NCBI RefSeq assembly: GCF_041530365.1
Contig: NZ_CP168034.1
Span: forward strand, 496,001-560,000
From: Capnocytophaga sp. ARDL2
GTDB lineage: Bacteria; Bacteroidota; Bacteroidia; Flavobacteriales; Flavobacteriaceae
DNA length: 64,000 nucleotides
Direction: 5' to 3'
The notes below the pieces were generated by a model, which was not told where the DNA came from, ran no database searches, and saw only the letters and a list, made by a program, of their open reading frames with translations. A program made the translations under genes and the position numbers. Shown here piece by piece: positions 28,733 to 39,307 of the stretch. The number at the start of each line of letters is the position of its first letter. The stretch's first letter is position 1.

Positions 28733-29236
28733 GAATATTACCTTACAAAGGTATAAAAAAGAGTTTTTGTTTTTACAGCGTTTTGTTAAGGAATAGTGTA
28801 AATCGATGGATTTTATAAAAATAGCAGATAAAAAAGCAATTTACAAAGTTTGTTATTTTTAATATGAGAAAAAAACATAAAATTTTTGAGTTGTCTATAG
28901 TCAGAGGTATTATATGTTTTTCGCATTTGAACAAATCGCGAAAGAAATAGATGTAAGAACTAAAAAAAATGTCTTTATTGATTCCAAATTTGAAGGGAAA
29001 TTAGGCAACTCCTTGTTTTTTGAAAGGTAATAAATTGAATTTAAGGATTATGTGTCAGTTTATTGGGGCGATACTATATTGCTTCTTACTTTTATGGGTG
29101 TCAATTATTTTATGAAAAAATTATGTAATATTTATGGTGTTTTTGTGATGGGGGGGGTATATTTGTTGCAAATATTGTTTAAGAGCGTTGGCTCTATCGT
29201 CTTTAGAATTATTAATAATTATATATATTATTCATT
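28733..29236. other. Intergenic region upstream of the repeat proteins
   Basis: No supported gene. A 38-codon ORF at about 28914 and a 62-codon ORF at 29052 have no recognisable features. The region ends with a run of eight G (29150-29157) directly followed by TATATTTG, described separately. Confidence 0.5.
29142..29165 (+). promoter_or_regulatory. Possible promoter with G8 tract in the spacer
   Basis: TATATTTG at 29158-29165 fits the -7 element. The eight G at 29150-29157 abut it. The nearest TTTG (29142-29145) is only 12 bases away, shorter than the usual 19-21, so changes in G-run length would change promoter spacing. Confidence 0.45.
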
Positions 29237-30364
29237 ATGAAAAACAGATTATTTTTTGGAAAGGTATTTCTTTCCGCTACCATGTTGTTTACTGCAAGTT
29301 TGGCACAAGCACAAACCCCAGAAGTGGTTACGATACCAAATGCGAATTTCAAAACTGCCTTATTGAACAATACGGCAATTAATACCAATGGGGATGGCGA
29401 AATACAGGTGTCAGAAGCAACAGCCTACACGGGAGAAATAGATGTAGCGTCTAAAAATATTTCTTCCTTACAAGGGATTGAGGCGTTTACTAATATTACT
29501 AAATTGAGATGTCTCAATAATCATTTGACTACATTGGACTTGAGTCAGAATACACAATTGAAAGAAGTAAATTGTAATATTAATCAATTGACGTCTTTAA
29601 ATTTGGGAAATAATACAGTATTAGAGACGTTGAGATGTGGTAAAAACCAATTAACGACATTGAATGTAAGTGCCAATACGGGGTTGAAAACATTGATTTG
29701 TTATGAAAACGAATTGTCAGCATTGAATCTAAGTGCGAATACAGCTTTGAAGGAATTAAATTGTAATACGAATAGTATCACGATGTTGGATCTAAGTCTT
29801 AATACGGCATTAGAGACATTGAGATGCGGTAAGAATCAATTAACAGCGTTGGATGTAAGTGCGAATACAGCATTGAAGAAAGTGATTTGTTATGAAAATC
29901 AGCTTACGCAATTAGATCTTAGTGACAATACCAATTTGTTAGACTTGAATTGTTCTAGAAATAATTTGCAAGTTTTGAATGTAAATAATACAAACAATGC
30001 AAGTTTGCAATCTTTCAAAGCCAATGGTAATCCATTACTTACTTGTATCAAAATAGATGCTGGATTTACACCACCAACGACTTGGCTGAAAGAACCTACA
30101 GCGACTTATAGCAGTGATTGTGCTACCTTGTCTGAAGAAGGTGTAGCGACGATTTCAGTAAAGGTGTATCCAAATCCTGTACAAGATTTGTTGTCTATTG
30201 TAGTTTTGGAATCGAATGAAGCAAAATTGTACAATATGCAAGGTCAATATTTAGAGACAGTAAGATTGAATACTGGAGAAAATACTTTGGATATGACAAA
30301 ATATGCTACAGGAGTATATTTCTTGACAATAGGAAATAGTAGTACAAAGATAGTTAAACAATAA
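29237..30364 (+). CDS. Leucine-rich-repeat surface protein with T9SS sorting domain (short paralogue)
   Basis: A 375-residue secreted protein. It has a signal peptide ending near AQAQ (residue 26), then VVTIPNANFKTALL, a cap typical of this repeat family. Seven 21-residue repeats span 93-239, with pattern N-x-L-T-x-L-D-V-S-x-N-T-x-L-x-x-L-x-C. A linker follows and then a C-terminal type A sorting domain (VYPNPVQDLLSI to KIVKQ). The sorting domain directs export by the type IX system and cell-surface attachment or release. The repeats probably bind a host or microbial partner, not identified. The paralogue starts 116 bases downstream and shares an almost identical C-terminus. Confidence 0.88.
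   Translation: MKNRLFFGKVFLSATMLFTASLAQAQTPEVVTIPNANFKTALLNNTAINTNGDGEIQVSEATAYTGEIDVASKNISSLQGIEAFTNITKLRCLNNHLTTLDLSQNTQLKEVNCNINQLTSLNLGNNTVLETLRCGKNQLTTLNVSANTGLKTLICYENELSALNLSANTALKELNCNTNSITMLDLSLNTALETLRCGKNQLTALDVSANTALKKVICYENQLTQLDLSDNTNLLDLNCSRNNLQVLNVNNTNNASLQSFKANGNPLLTCIKIDAGFTPPTTWLKEPTATYSSDCATLSEEGVATISVKVYPNPVQDLLSIVVLESNEAKLYNMQGQYLETVRLNTGENTLDMTKYATGVYFLTIGNSSTKIVKQ
29513..29953 (+). repeat. Seven 63-bp repeats coding for 21-residue LRR units
   Basis: In-frame tandem units in the short paralogue. They are more diverged from one another than those in the second gene. Confidence 0.85.
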
Positions 30365-30379
30365 TTTTGCAAGAGAAAG

Positions 30380-30415
30380 ACAGCATGAAGCATTAGTTTT
30401 GTGCTGTTTTTTTAT
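30380..30415 (+). terminator. Terminator after first repeat-protein gene
   Basis: ACAGCA pairs with TGCTGT across 16 bases and is followed by eight T. The stem is short. Confidence 0.6.
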
Positions 30416-30479
30416 TGGGATATTTTATGAAATATAAAAAATATCTAAATTTGTAGCAAATGTCTAAATATTTTTACAA

Positions 30480-32159
30480 ATGAAAACAAGATTATTTTTT
30501 TTAGGATTTTTGTTTACAGCATCTTTATCATATGCACAAGAGACACCTGTTGTAACTATTCCAGATGCTAATTTTAAAAGTTATTTATTAGCAAACACAG
30601 CAATCAATACCAATAATGACACAGAAATACAGGTGTCAGAGGCAACAGCCTATATGGGTACTATAGATGTTGTAGGTCTGAATATCTCTTCATTGGAAGG
30701 GATAGAAGCATTTACAAATGTTAGAATTATAAACTGTTTCAATAATCAATTGACACAATTGGATGTAAGTGCCAATACGCAATTGGAGAAATTGTATTGT
30801 TCTGATAATCAATTAACACAGTTGAATGTAAGTGCCAATACACAGTTGAAAGAATTGGACTGTTCTTATAATCCATTGACACAGTTGAATGTAGGTGCCA
30901 ATACACAATTGGAAAGATTGTATTGTGCTAATAATCAATTGACACAGTTGAATCTAAGTGCCAATACACAGTTGAAAGAATTGGGGCTTGGTAATAATCC
31001 ATTGACACAGTTGGATGTAAGTGCCAATACACAGTTGAAAGAATTGTATTGTAATAATAATCAATTGACACAATTGGATGTAAGTGCCAATACAGAATTA
31101 GAAAACATGAATTGTTCGTTTAATCAATTGTCACAGTTAGATGTAAGTGCCAATACACAATTGAATACATTGCATTGTACTAATAATCAATTGACACAAT
31201 TGAACTTGAATGCTAATGCTCAGTTAAAAGAATTAGGATGTGGAGTTAATCAATTCGCACAGTTGGATGTAAGTGCCAATACACAATTGGAAAGACTGGA
31301 TTGTAATGATAATCAATTGACACAGTTGGATGTAAGTGCTAATACACAATTGAATACATTGCATTGTCATGATAATCAATTGACACAGTTGGATGTAAGT
31401 GCCAATACACAATTGGAATTGTTGTCCTGTACTAATAATTCATTGACACAGTTAGACGTAAGTGCCAATACACAGTTGAAAGAATTGTATTGTGAAAATA
31501 ATCAATTGACACAATTGGATGTAAGTGCCAATACACAATTGGAAAGATTGTATTGTGAAAATAATCAATTGACACAATTGGATGTAAGTGCCAATACAGA
31601 ATTAGAAAACATGAATTGTTCGTTTAATCAATTGTCACAGTTGGATGTAAGCTCCAATACACAGTTGGAAGAATTGGGATGTAAATACAATCAGTTGATG
31701 CTTTTAGATTTAAGTTCTAATCAAAAGTTGAAAATTTTGGAATGTAGAGGTAATCAATTGACTTCTTTAAATATAAAGAACAATCATAATACAGATATTA
31801 TATATTTTGCAGCTATAGAAAATCCGAATCTTAGCTGTATCCAAATAGATGCTGGATTTACACCATCGCCAACGACTTGGCTGAAAGATTCTACAGCAAC
31901 TTATAGCAGTGATTGTGCTACCTTGTCTGAAGAAGGTGTAGCGACGATTTCAGTAAAGGTGTATCCAAATCCTGTACAAGATTTGTTGTCTATTGTAGTT
32001 TTGGAATCGAATGAAGCAAAATTGTACAATATGCAAGGTCAATATTTAGAAACAGTAAGATTGAATACTGGAGAAAATACTTTGGATATGACAAAATATG
32101 CTACAGGAGTATATTTCTTGACAATAGGAAATAGTAGTACAAAGATAGTTAAACAGTAA
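30480..32159 (+). CDS. Leucine-rich-repeat surface protein with T9SS sorting domain (long paralogue)
   Basis: A 559-residue paralogue of the preceding protein with the same plan: signal peptide ending near SYAQ, the VVTIPDANFKSYLL cap, repeats from residue 87, linker and T9SS type A domain. It has sixteen 21-residue units instead of seven. Most have the core QLTQLDVSANTQL, so the array looks recently expanded. The last 260 bases match the first gene with only a couple of differences. Unit pair 6-7 (TELENMNCSFNQLSQLDVS) recurs as units 14-15. A possible -7 box TAAATTTG is at 30446-30453. Confidence 0.88.
   Translation: MKTRLFFLGFLFTASLSYAQETPVVTIPDANFKSYLLANTAINTNNDTEIQVSEATAYMGTIDVVGLNISSLEGIEAFTNVRIINCFNNQLTQLDVSANTQLEKLYCSDNQLTQLNVSANTQLKELDCSYNPLTQLNVGANTQLERLYCANNQLTQLNLSANTQLKELGLGNNPLTQLDVSANTQLKELYCNNNQLTQLDVSANTELENMNCSFNQLSQLDVSANTQLNTLHCTNNQLTQLNLNANAQLKELGCGVNQFAQLDVSANTQLERLDCNDNQLTQLDVSANTQLNTLHCHDNQLTQLDVSANTQLELLSCTNNSLTQLDVSANTQLKELYCENNQLTQLDVSANTQLERLYCENNQLTQLDVSANTELENMNCSFNQLSQLDVSSNTQLEELGCKYNQLMLLDLSSNQKLKILECRGNQLTSLNIKNNHNTDIIYFAAIENPNLSCIQIDAGFTPSPTTWLKDSTATYSSDCATLSEEGVATISVKVYPNPVQDLLSIVVLESNEAKLYNMQGQYLETVRLNTGENTLDMTKYATGVYFLTIGNSSTKIVKQ
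30738..31745 (+). repeat. Sixteen 63-bp repeats coding for 21-residue LRR units
   Basis: Perfectly phased tandem units, many nearly identical at DNA level, differing mainly in the two to three residues after each Cys. The high identity makes length change by recombination or replication slippage likely. Confidence 0.9.
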
Positions 32160-32174
32160 TTTTGTAAGAGAAAG

Positions 32175-32212
32175 AAAAACTGCATGAGGTAAACCAAACT
32201 CATGCAGTTTTT
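32175..32212 (+). terminator. Terminator after second repeat-protein gene
   Basis: Perfect 14-bp stem AAAAACTGCATGAG / CTCATGCAGTTTTT, 10-base loop, T-rich tail. Confidence 0.9.
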
Positions 32213-34179
<1,967 letters not shown>

Positions 34180-34203
34180 TCATAAACCATTAAAGTACAC
34201 ACT

Positions 34204-34485
34204 ATGTTATTAGAAATAGTATCACCAGAAGCTACATTATTTAAAGGACAAGTTACTTCAGTGTCTGTTCCTGGTGTAAATGGTGAGTTTCAAATGTTGA
34301 CAGACCACGCACCGATTGTTTCTTTATTGACTAAAGGAACTATCAAAATCGTGGGAGATCATTTAAAGTTTGACCCTCAATTTGAAAACAAATTTGAAAA
34401 AGTAGATAATAAAACCTATTATTTGCCTATCGAATTTGGCACACTCGAATTGAAAGACAATCGAATCAATATCCTTGCAAACTAA
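34204..34485 (+). CDS. atpC: ATP synthase F1 epsilon subunit, short form
   Basis: Central-stalk subunit linking F1 to the c-ring. Only 93 residues: it has the N-terminal beta-sandwich (LEIVSPEATLFKGQVTSVSVPG, FQMLTDHAPIVSLLTKG) but not the C-terminal helical hairpin of about 45 residues found in E. coli epsilon. The short form is common in Bacteroidota and lacks the inhibitory arm. It sits 24 bases after atpD and is closed by a terminator. Confidence 0.93.
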   Translation: MLLEIVSPEATLFKGQVTSVSVPGVNGEFQMLTDHAPIVSLLTKGTIKIVGDHLKFDPQFENKFEKVDNKTYYLPIEFGTLELKDNRINILAN

Positions 34486-34504
34486 TCAAGGATTACAAAT
34501 ACCT

Positions 34505-34537
34505 AAAAACTGCCTCCTAAAAGAGGCAGTTTTTTTA
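34505..34537 (+). terminator. Terminator of atpDC
   Basis: AAAAACTGCCTC / GAGGCAGTTTTT stem, loop CTAAAA, followed by T residues. Confidence 0.92.
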
Positions 34538-34603
34538 TTACGCAAAATCACTGAGTAAGAGTGTTTTTACTCTATAGCAGAAATAATATAAAACAGAACA
34601 ATT

Positions 34604-34927
34604 ATGAAGGTAAGTAAACATTATACAAGTTTCCACATCGCCGGTTTCTCATATTGGGACGGTTTAGATGTAATCGATGAATTAAAGATAGGAACAAAGC
34701 TGAAATTAAAAGCAGAACCTACCAACGGATATGACCCAAAAGCTGTGAAAATTATGTACAAAGACACGATGTTGGGCTATATACCACGAACTGATAACCG
34801 TGATATTTCAAAGTTTTTGCAATTGGGACACAAAGATTTGTTCAAGGTACAAATCGCTCAAATAGACCTCGAAAATCACCCAGAAAAACAAATTTTGGTT
34901 TCGGTAAAGATAAAAGAGAAGAAGTAA
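34604..34927 (+). CDS. HIRAN domain protein
   Basis: A 107-residue protein made of one HIRAN domain: FHIAGFSYWDGLDVIDELKIG, LKAEPTNGYDPKAVKIMYKD, LGYIPRTDNRDISKFL. HIRAN domains bind 3' DNA ends or single-stranded DNA and occur alone or fused to helicases. This stand-alone form in bacteria has no settled role. It has its own terminator and lies between atpC and the GT9 gene. Confidence 0.85.
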   Translation: MKVSKHYTSFHIAGFSYWDGLDVIDELKIGTKLKLKAEPTNGYDPKAVKIMYKDTMLGYIPRTDNRDISKFLQLGHKDLFKVQIAQIDLENHPEKQILVSVKIKEKK

Positions 34928-34928
34928 G

Positions 34929-34963
34929 AAAAAAGCTGTCAGAAAAGATCCGACAGCTTTTAC
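34929..34963. terminator. Terminator between HIRAN and GT9 genes
   Basis: AAAAGCTGTC / GACAGCTTTT with an 11-base loop, lying two bases from each convergent gene; can act in both directions. Confidence 0.82.
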
Positions 34964-34964
34964 T

Positions 34965-35993
34965 TTATGAGTTTATTACTTCACCAATTTTTTGTATAAT
35001 TTGTTCTGGTAAAATATCTCGCATACAATTTTCGTAATTGGGTGCTGATTTGTTTCCGTAAATTGAGGTAGGAAGATATGGATATTTTGTCAAATCAGGC
35101 GTGATGCTATTTGACAACGGTTGATTGAATGGTACAAATCCTGCAAAAGGATGCGTTTGCCCCCACAATGTTACTACAGGTACTCCATACATTGCTGCAA
35201 TGTGTCCATTGCCTGAATCCATCGAGAGCATAACATCCAAATGTGATATCAATTGCAATTCTTCTTCAAAATTCAAGTTGCCAGTTATGATTTTTATTTT
35301 TGAATTGTTGTTTTTCAGCTTGTTTAGTTCTTCTATTTCGTTTTTTCCTCCAAATAAAAACACTTGATAATCTGGATTGTTTCCTAAATTTTGAACAACT
35401 TTTTGCATCAAATCTTGAGGATACATTTTGGTTTCGTATTGAGCAAAAGGAGCAATTCCAATCCATTGTTGTGTTTTATTGCCTGTGATTTTGATGAGGT
35501 TTTGGGATAAGGTTGTTTTTTTTGGAAAAGACACTTTAGATAAATCTACTGTAAGACCTAATTTTTTCAATGTATCAATATGTCTTTCATGCATAGATTT
35601 TACTGGTGTGATTGTTTTGTGTTCCCATTTTACCAAGGCTTTTTTTTCAGTTCTTCCCTTGTCGGTTGTTGCAGTTTTTACGCCTTTCAATTTCAAGAAA
35701 AAACCTAAAATTTTTGTACGCAATACATTGTGAAAATCGGCAAAAGTGTCAATATTCAGAGCTTTAAGTTCGTTTGATAATCGATACAATCCTGTGATGC
35801 CTTTATGCTTGTCGTTGACATCGATTGGAAAAAAATCCACATGAGGAATGCTATCAAAAAACGGTTTGAAAAACGGACGAGAAGCCACCGTAACGCGTAC
35901 ATCGGGATGTTGAGCAATCAATGCACGAATCACAGGCACGGTCATCGCAACATCTCCCATGGCAGAAAAACGAGTAATCAACAAATGTTTCAT
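34965..35993 (-). CDS. Glycosyltransferase family 9 (heptosyltransferase-like)
   Basis: About 343 residues. Members transfer heptose or a related sugar from an ADP-sugar in LPS or surface glycan assembly. Features are the N-terminal LLITRFSAMGDVAMTVPVIRAL (donor-site Asp), QWIGIAPFAQYETKMYP at the start of the second Rossmann domain, and the nucleotide-binding LDVMLSMDSGNGHIAAMYGVPVVTLWGQTHP. The ORF opens at 36044, but ATG at 35991-35993 matches the family N-terminus; ATG at 35994-35996 is equally possible. With the DUF4254 gene upstream it forms a pair often found together in this phylum. Confidence 0.9.
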   Translation of the reverse strand: MKHLLITRFSAMGDVAMTVPVIRALIAQHPDVRVTVASRPFFKPFFDSIPHVDFFPIDVNDKHKGITGLYRLSNELKALNIDTFADFHNVLRTKILGFFLKLKGVKTATTDKGRTEKKALVKWEHKTITPVKSMHERHIDTLKKLGLTVDLSKVSFPKKTTLSQNLIKITGNKTQQWIGIAPFAQYETKMYPQDLMQKVVQNLGNNPDYQVFLFGGKNEIEELNKLKNNNSKIKIITGNLNFEEELQLISHLDVMLSMDSGNGHIAAMYGVPVVTLWGQTHPFAGFVPFNQPLSNSITPDLTKYPYLPTSIYGNKSAPNYENCMRDILPEQIIQKIGEVINS

Positions 35994-36052
35994 CATATAA
36001 AAATGTAAATCGAAGCTAATTTCTGATTTTTTTCCAACTTTCATCTATAATT

Positions 36053-36340
36053 TTATGAAAAATACGAAGATAAAATTGTAGAAAGTGCTTGACGTGCGAT
36101 GAAAAAAGAAAGGAAAGGTAAAATAATCAATAGGTAACCTATGACAACGGAAGTGGTTTTGAAGTAATGTTTATTCATAGTATAAAATCCAAACAATACA
36201 GCGTAGTACATTGATAAAACAAATAAAAACATAGGGTAACTATCCCATATATCAAAGAAATAATTTGCTATTAAAGCAATAATCCAAGAGGAAAATACAA
36301 TAAAAAGTATGGATTTTAGGATAGATAAAAATGTTTTCAT
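36053..36340 (-). CDS. Small membrane protein of unknown function
   Basis: A 95-residue protein with three clear hydrophobic segments (about 8-28, 35-55 and 65-85). No family is recognised. It lies between the DUF4254 and GT9 genes on the same strand and may be cotranscribed with them. The start ATG at 36338-36340 is the only reasonable one. Confidence 0.65.
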   Translation of the reverse strand: MKTFLSILKSILFIVFSSWIIALIANYFFDIWDSYPMFLFVLSMYYAVLFGFYTMNKHYFKTTSVVIGYLLIILPFLSFFIARQALSTILSSYFS

Positions 36341-36422
36341 GTATAGGATTTAACCACGAAATTAAGTAAAAAAACTTAGCCAAAATCATTAAATAAAACA
36401 ATTTTGGCAAAGTAGAAGGGAA

Positions 36423-37025
36423 TTATTTATTTTGGTACAACACTGGGTTTAGATCCTCGTCGTTGTACATTTTCATTTGTTTGTAAACTTTCATGAATTT
36501 GTCTCCATTTTCGATATCTTCGATCAACTGGCTGATAGAAACAAACATATCTTTTTTCTGTTCCAAAAGCACATTTAGTTTTTCCTGACATTTTGCACGG
36601 TGTTCGGCAGATGCATTTTCACGAGTTGCCTCTTCGTTCATGTGATAGATTTTCAAAGCCAAGATAGACAAACGGTCTATAGCCCAAGCTGGACTTTCGG
36701 TATTGATACGAGCGTTGTCTTTTACCTTTACATTTTTGTATTTGTCTAAGAAATAGCTGTCTATATATTCTACCATATCAGTACGCACTTGGTTTGAAGC
36801 GTCGATTTTTCTTTTCAAATCCAAAGCTGCAACAGGGTCGATTTGTGGGTCGCGGATGATATCTTCATAATGCCATTGTACAGTATCTACCCAGTTTTTT
36901 GCATAAAGCAGATGTTCGATAGAACCTTTTACATAAGGATTGTCAATTGGGTGATATACATCGTCAAATTTGTGATAATCGTTGATAGATTTTTCAAAAA
37001 TTGGGAAGGCAAATTCGGCAAACAT
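36423..37025 (-). CDS. DUF4254 protein
   Basis: A 200-residue, Asp/Lys/Glu-rich protein predicted to be largely helical and cytoplasmic, without signal or membrane segment. It has the family features HLLYAKNWVDTVQWHYEDIIRDPQ near residue 40 and INTESPAWAIDRLSILALKIYHM in the middle. DUF4254 genes in Bacteroidota regularly accompany GT9 heptosyltransferase genes, as here, hinting at a role in the same glycan pathway. Biochemical function is unknown. Confidence 0.85.
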   Translation of the reverse strand: MFAEFAFPIFEKSINDYHKFDDVYHPIDNPYVKGSIEHLLYAKNWVDTVQWHYEDIIRDPQIDPVAALDLKRKIDASNQVRTDMVEYIDSYFLDKYKNVKVKDNARINTESPAWAIDRLSILALKIYHMNEEATRENASAEHRAKCQEKLNVLLEQKKDMFVSISQLIEDIENGDKFMKVYKQMKMYNDEDLNPVLYQNK

Positions 37026-37123
37026 AATTTTTTAGTTTAAATAATCGTTTATCCTACAAAGATAAAAGGAATATGCAAAAGAATGTATAAATGAATGAAA
37101 AATGTTTGATTGAATTTATTTCT

Positions 37124-37891
37124 TTAGGATTGATAATACTCCAACGAAAGTTTTCCATCGGCGGTGAGTTCCAAATACGAAAAATACTTTATCCAATCGC
37201 CGATATTTGCATAAAATGTTTGGTCGATAGGCAAAATCATTGGCAAATGGCGGTGACCAAAGATAAAGTAATCTCTGTGTTGTTGGCTTTCTTTTCGCTT
37301 GGTATAAAGGATGAGCCATTCTTTGTCTTCGCCTAAAAAATTAGCGTCTTCTTCCCCCGAAATTAATTTGTTTTTTACGGAAAGATATTGAGCCAAACGC
37401 ACACCTAAATCTGGATGTAACCAACGAAAAGCCCATTTACACAATGGATTGGTAAATACTTTTTTCATGCGTTTATATCCTTTGTCTCCAGGTCCTAAAC
37501 CGTCGCCATGAGCGACAAACAATGTGGTGTTATTGATTTTTAGATCAACTCCTTTGTGGAAAACAGGGATGTTGAGTTCTTTTTCAAAATAATCACTCAT
37601 CCACAAATCGTGATTTCCTACAAAAAAGTAAATAGGAATACCATTGTCCCTCATTGTTGCCAGTTTTCCCAATATTCTTACAAATCCCTTAGGAACTACT
37701 GTTTTGTATTCAAACCAAAAGTCAAATAAATCTCCAACTATAAACAAGGCTCCTGCTGTTGATTCGATTTCATTGAGCCATTGCAACCACTGATGTTCAC
37801 GAGGTAAACTACTCTCATAGTTAGGTGCACCAAAGTGATGGTCAGAGGTGAAATATACTTTTTTATTTTCGGGAATGGTCAGTTGTAACAT
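37124..37891 (-). CDS. lpxH: UDP-2,3-diacylglucosamine diphosphatase
   Basis: Metallophosphoesterase cutting UDP-2,3-diacylglucosamine to lipid X and UMP in lipid A synthesis. About 255 residues; the ORF extends upstream to 37957, but ATG at 37889-37891 (LQLTIPENKKVYFTSDHHFG) fits the family. Two-metal motifs are SDHHFG, GDLFDFWFEY, GNHDLW, VAHGDG and GHRHLP. LpxB, the next enzyme, is encoded at 57.2-58.3 kb. The gene stands alone between DUF4254 and queD. Confidence 0.92.
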   Translation of the reverse strand: MLQLTIPENKKVYFTSDHHFGAPNYESSLPREHQWLQWLNEIESTAGALFIVGDLFDFWFEYKTVVPKGFVRILGKLATMRDNGIPIYFFVGNHDLWMSDYFEKELNIPVFHKGVDLKINNTTLFVAHGDGLGPGDKGYKRMKKVFTNPLCKWAFRWLHPDLGVRLAQYLSVKNKLISGEEDANFLGEDKEWLILYTKRKESQQHRDYFIFGHRHLPMILPIDQTFYANIGDWIKYFSYLELTADGKLSLEYYQS

Positions 37892-37997
37892 GGGTTTGTG
37901 TTTAGAGAATACAAAAATATTTGTGTTGTAATTATTTTTTTGCCACAAATTCCACAAATTATCATTAATTATTCACTTACAGTAATTATTAATTACA

Positions 37998-38450
37998 CTA
38001 ATCATTATCGCTCTGATACCATTCAGCATACGAGCTATCAGTTTCTTGCAATCTTAGTGAAAACAACGAAATATTTTCAGGCAATCGGTTTTTGATTTTA
38101 TTTGCAAAATCAATGACCATATTTTCGGAAGTTGGCTGATAATCCACTAAAATGATATGATGCCCACGAGTTGCCAACTCTTTTGCCAATTCTACGTGTG
38201 GAGTATTTTTGTTGAACACAGTCGCATGGTCAAAAACAGAAACAATTTCTTCTTGTACGATTTTTTTCAAATCGCTAAAGTCGATAACCATTCCAAATTT
38301 TACATGATTTGGATCGGTGATAGGGCTACCAATAACAGTTACAGATAGTTTATAACTATGTCCGTGTACATTGCGGCATTTTCCGTCGTATCCATACAAG
38401 GCGTGCCCTGTCTCAAAAGTAAATTGTTTGGTAATTCTGATTTTGCTCAT
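37998..38450 (-). CDS. queD: 6-carboxytetrahydropterin synthase family protein
   Basis: A 150-residue T-fold enzyme, most likely QueD, converting dihydroneopterin triphosphate to 6-carboxytetrahydropterin in queuosine synthesis. Zinc ligands His16, His29 and His31 are present in FETGHAL and NVHGHSY, with catalytic Cys25 between (CRNVHGH). FDHATV supplies the Asp-His pair, and LQETDSSYAEW near the C-terminus holds the substrate Glu. PTPS of the biopterin pathway has the same fold, but this C-x3-HGH form suits QueD. No other queuosine genes are nearby. Confidence 0.88.
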   Translation of the reverse strand: MSKIRITKQFTFETGHALYGYDGKCRNVHGHSYKLSVTVIGSPITDPNHVKFGMVIDFSDLKKIVQEEIVSVFDHATVFNKNTPHVELAKELATRGHHIILVDYQPTSENMVIDFANKIKNRLPENISLFSLRLQETDSSYAEWYQSDND

Positions 38451-38787
38451 CTTAATTTATTTTCGGCAAAGATAGTGTTTATAATGTGGTTGTGCTAAAA
38501 ACTTTGTGAAACATTTCTTTTCTCTCGTAGATAAAACAGATTTTTTCTTTCTTTTACGACGGAGATACTTGCTCAATTTGTTTTATTGTTCTCTTGCTGA
38601 TATCACAGTTAAACGTAGAGATTACGTTGCTTATCTACTTTAATAATTTGACATAAAAGGCGTTGCTGAAACATAGTAATAGGTTTGTGATAATTTATTC
38701 CGATTGTTATCGGCAACTTTGTATTTTGGAGAAAACAAAGACTAAAACCATCTATTTTATGAGCCAATGAATTTGAAATTAAAAAAA
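38451..38787. other. Intergenic region between queD and TonB-domain gene
   Basis: No gene supported in 337 bases. It contains a short palindrome CCGATTGTTATCGG at 38700-38713, similar to ones at 47217 and 58433. A 60-codon ORF overlapping the neighbouring stop has no recognisable features. Confidence 0.45.
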
Positions 38788-39228
38788 TCACTCCTCAAAA
38801 TGCACCACAATAGGTATTACCATTTTTTGGCTAACATTTACTCCATTGCGTTTGGCGGATGTCCATTTTTTCAAAGAAATCACGCGAACTGCCTCTTTGA
38901 AAAGCTGATTGGTCGTAGATATTTCTTTTGAGTTAAAGTCAGTTGCAGTACCTGTTTCATCAATAGAAAATACTACATAAAAATAGTTTCTTCCTGTTTT
39001 GTGAAAGGCAACGATTTCTTCCTTGGGTACATTTGCCAAGTTGAATTGTTCGTAAATAGTTTTACGAAAAGCCTCTATGCCTCCTTCAAAACTTGCATCT
39101 TCGGTGATGCCTTCTACTTCTATTTTTTGTTCTACATCTACCATTGGGGTTCCTTTGTCAATGGTTTCTTTCTGTGCGAATATCTCCAACGGAAATAGTA
39201 TCGCTAATAAATAAATGATCTTTTTCAT
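38788..39228 (-). CDS. Secreted TonB C-terminal-like domain protein
   Basis: A 146-residue exported protein with signal peptide MKKIIYLLAILFPLEIFAQ. The rest matches the small TonB-C-like domain found in many Bacteroidota proteins: SFEGGIEAFRKTIYEQFN, then FYVVFSIDETGTATDF, then AVRVISLKKWTSAKRNGVNVSQKMVIPI. It has no membrane anchor or Pro-rich linker, so it is not a working TonB. It may be a periplasmic interaction module. It follows mfd in the opposite sense of transcription order (mfd is upstream at 39308-42640, same strand). Confidence 0.8.
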   Translation of the reverse strand: MKKIIYLLAILFPLEIFAQKETIDKGTPMVDVEQKIEVEGITEDASFEGGIEAFRKTIYEQFNLANVPKEEIVAFHKTGRNYFYVVFSIDETGTATDFNSKEISTTNQLFKEAVRVISLKKWTSAKRNGVNVSQKMVIPIVVHFEE

Positions 39229-39307
39229 AAGCTTCGTTTTTGTGGCTAAAAAGCTACACCGCAGGTGTAAAAAATCGCATAATTTGTGGTTAAAAACCTT
39301 TCAATTT

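Noticed and set aside
30738..31745. CRISPR or minisatellite array
   Set aside because: The 63-base repeats are in frame within a protein gene and code for LRR units.
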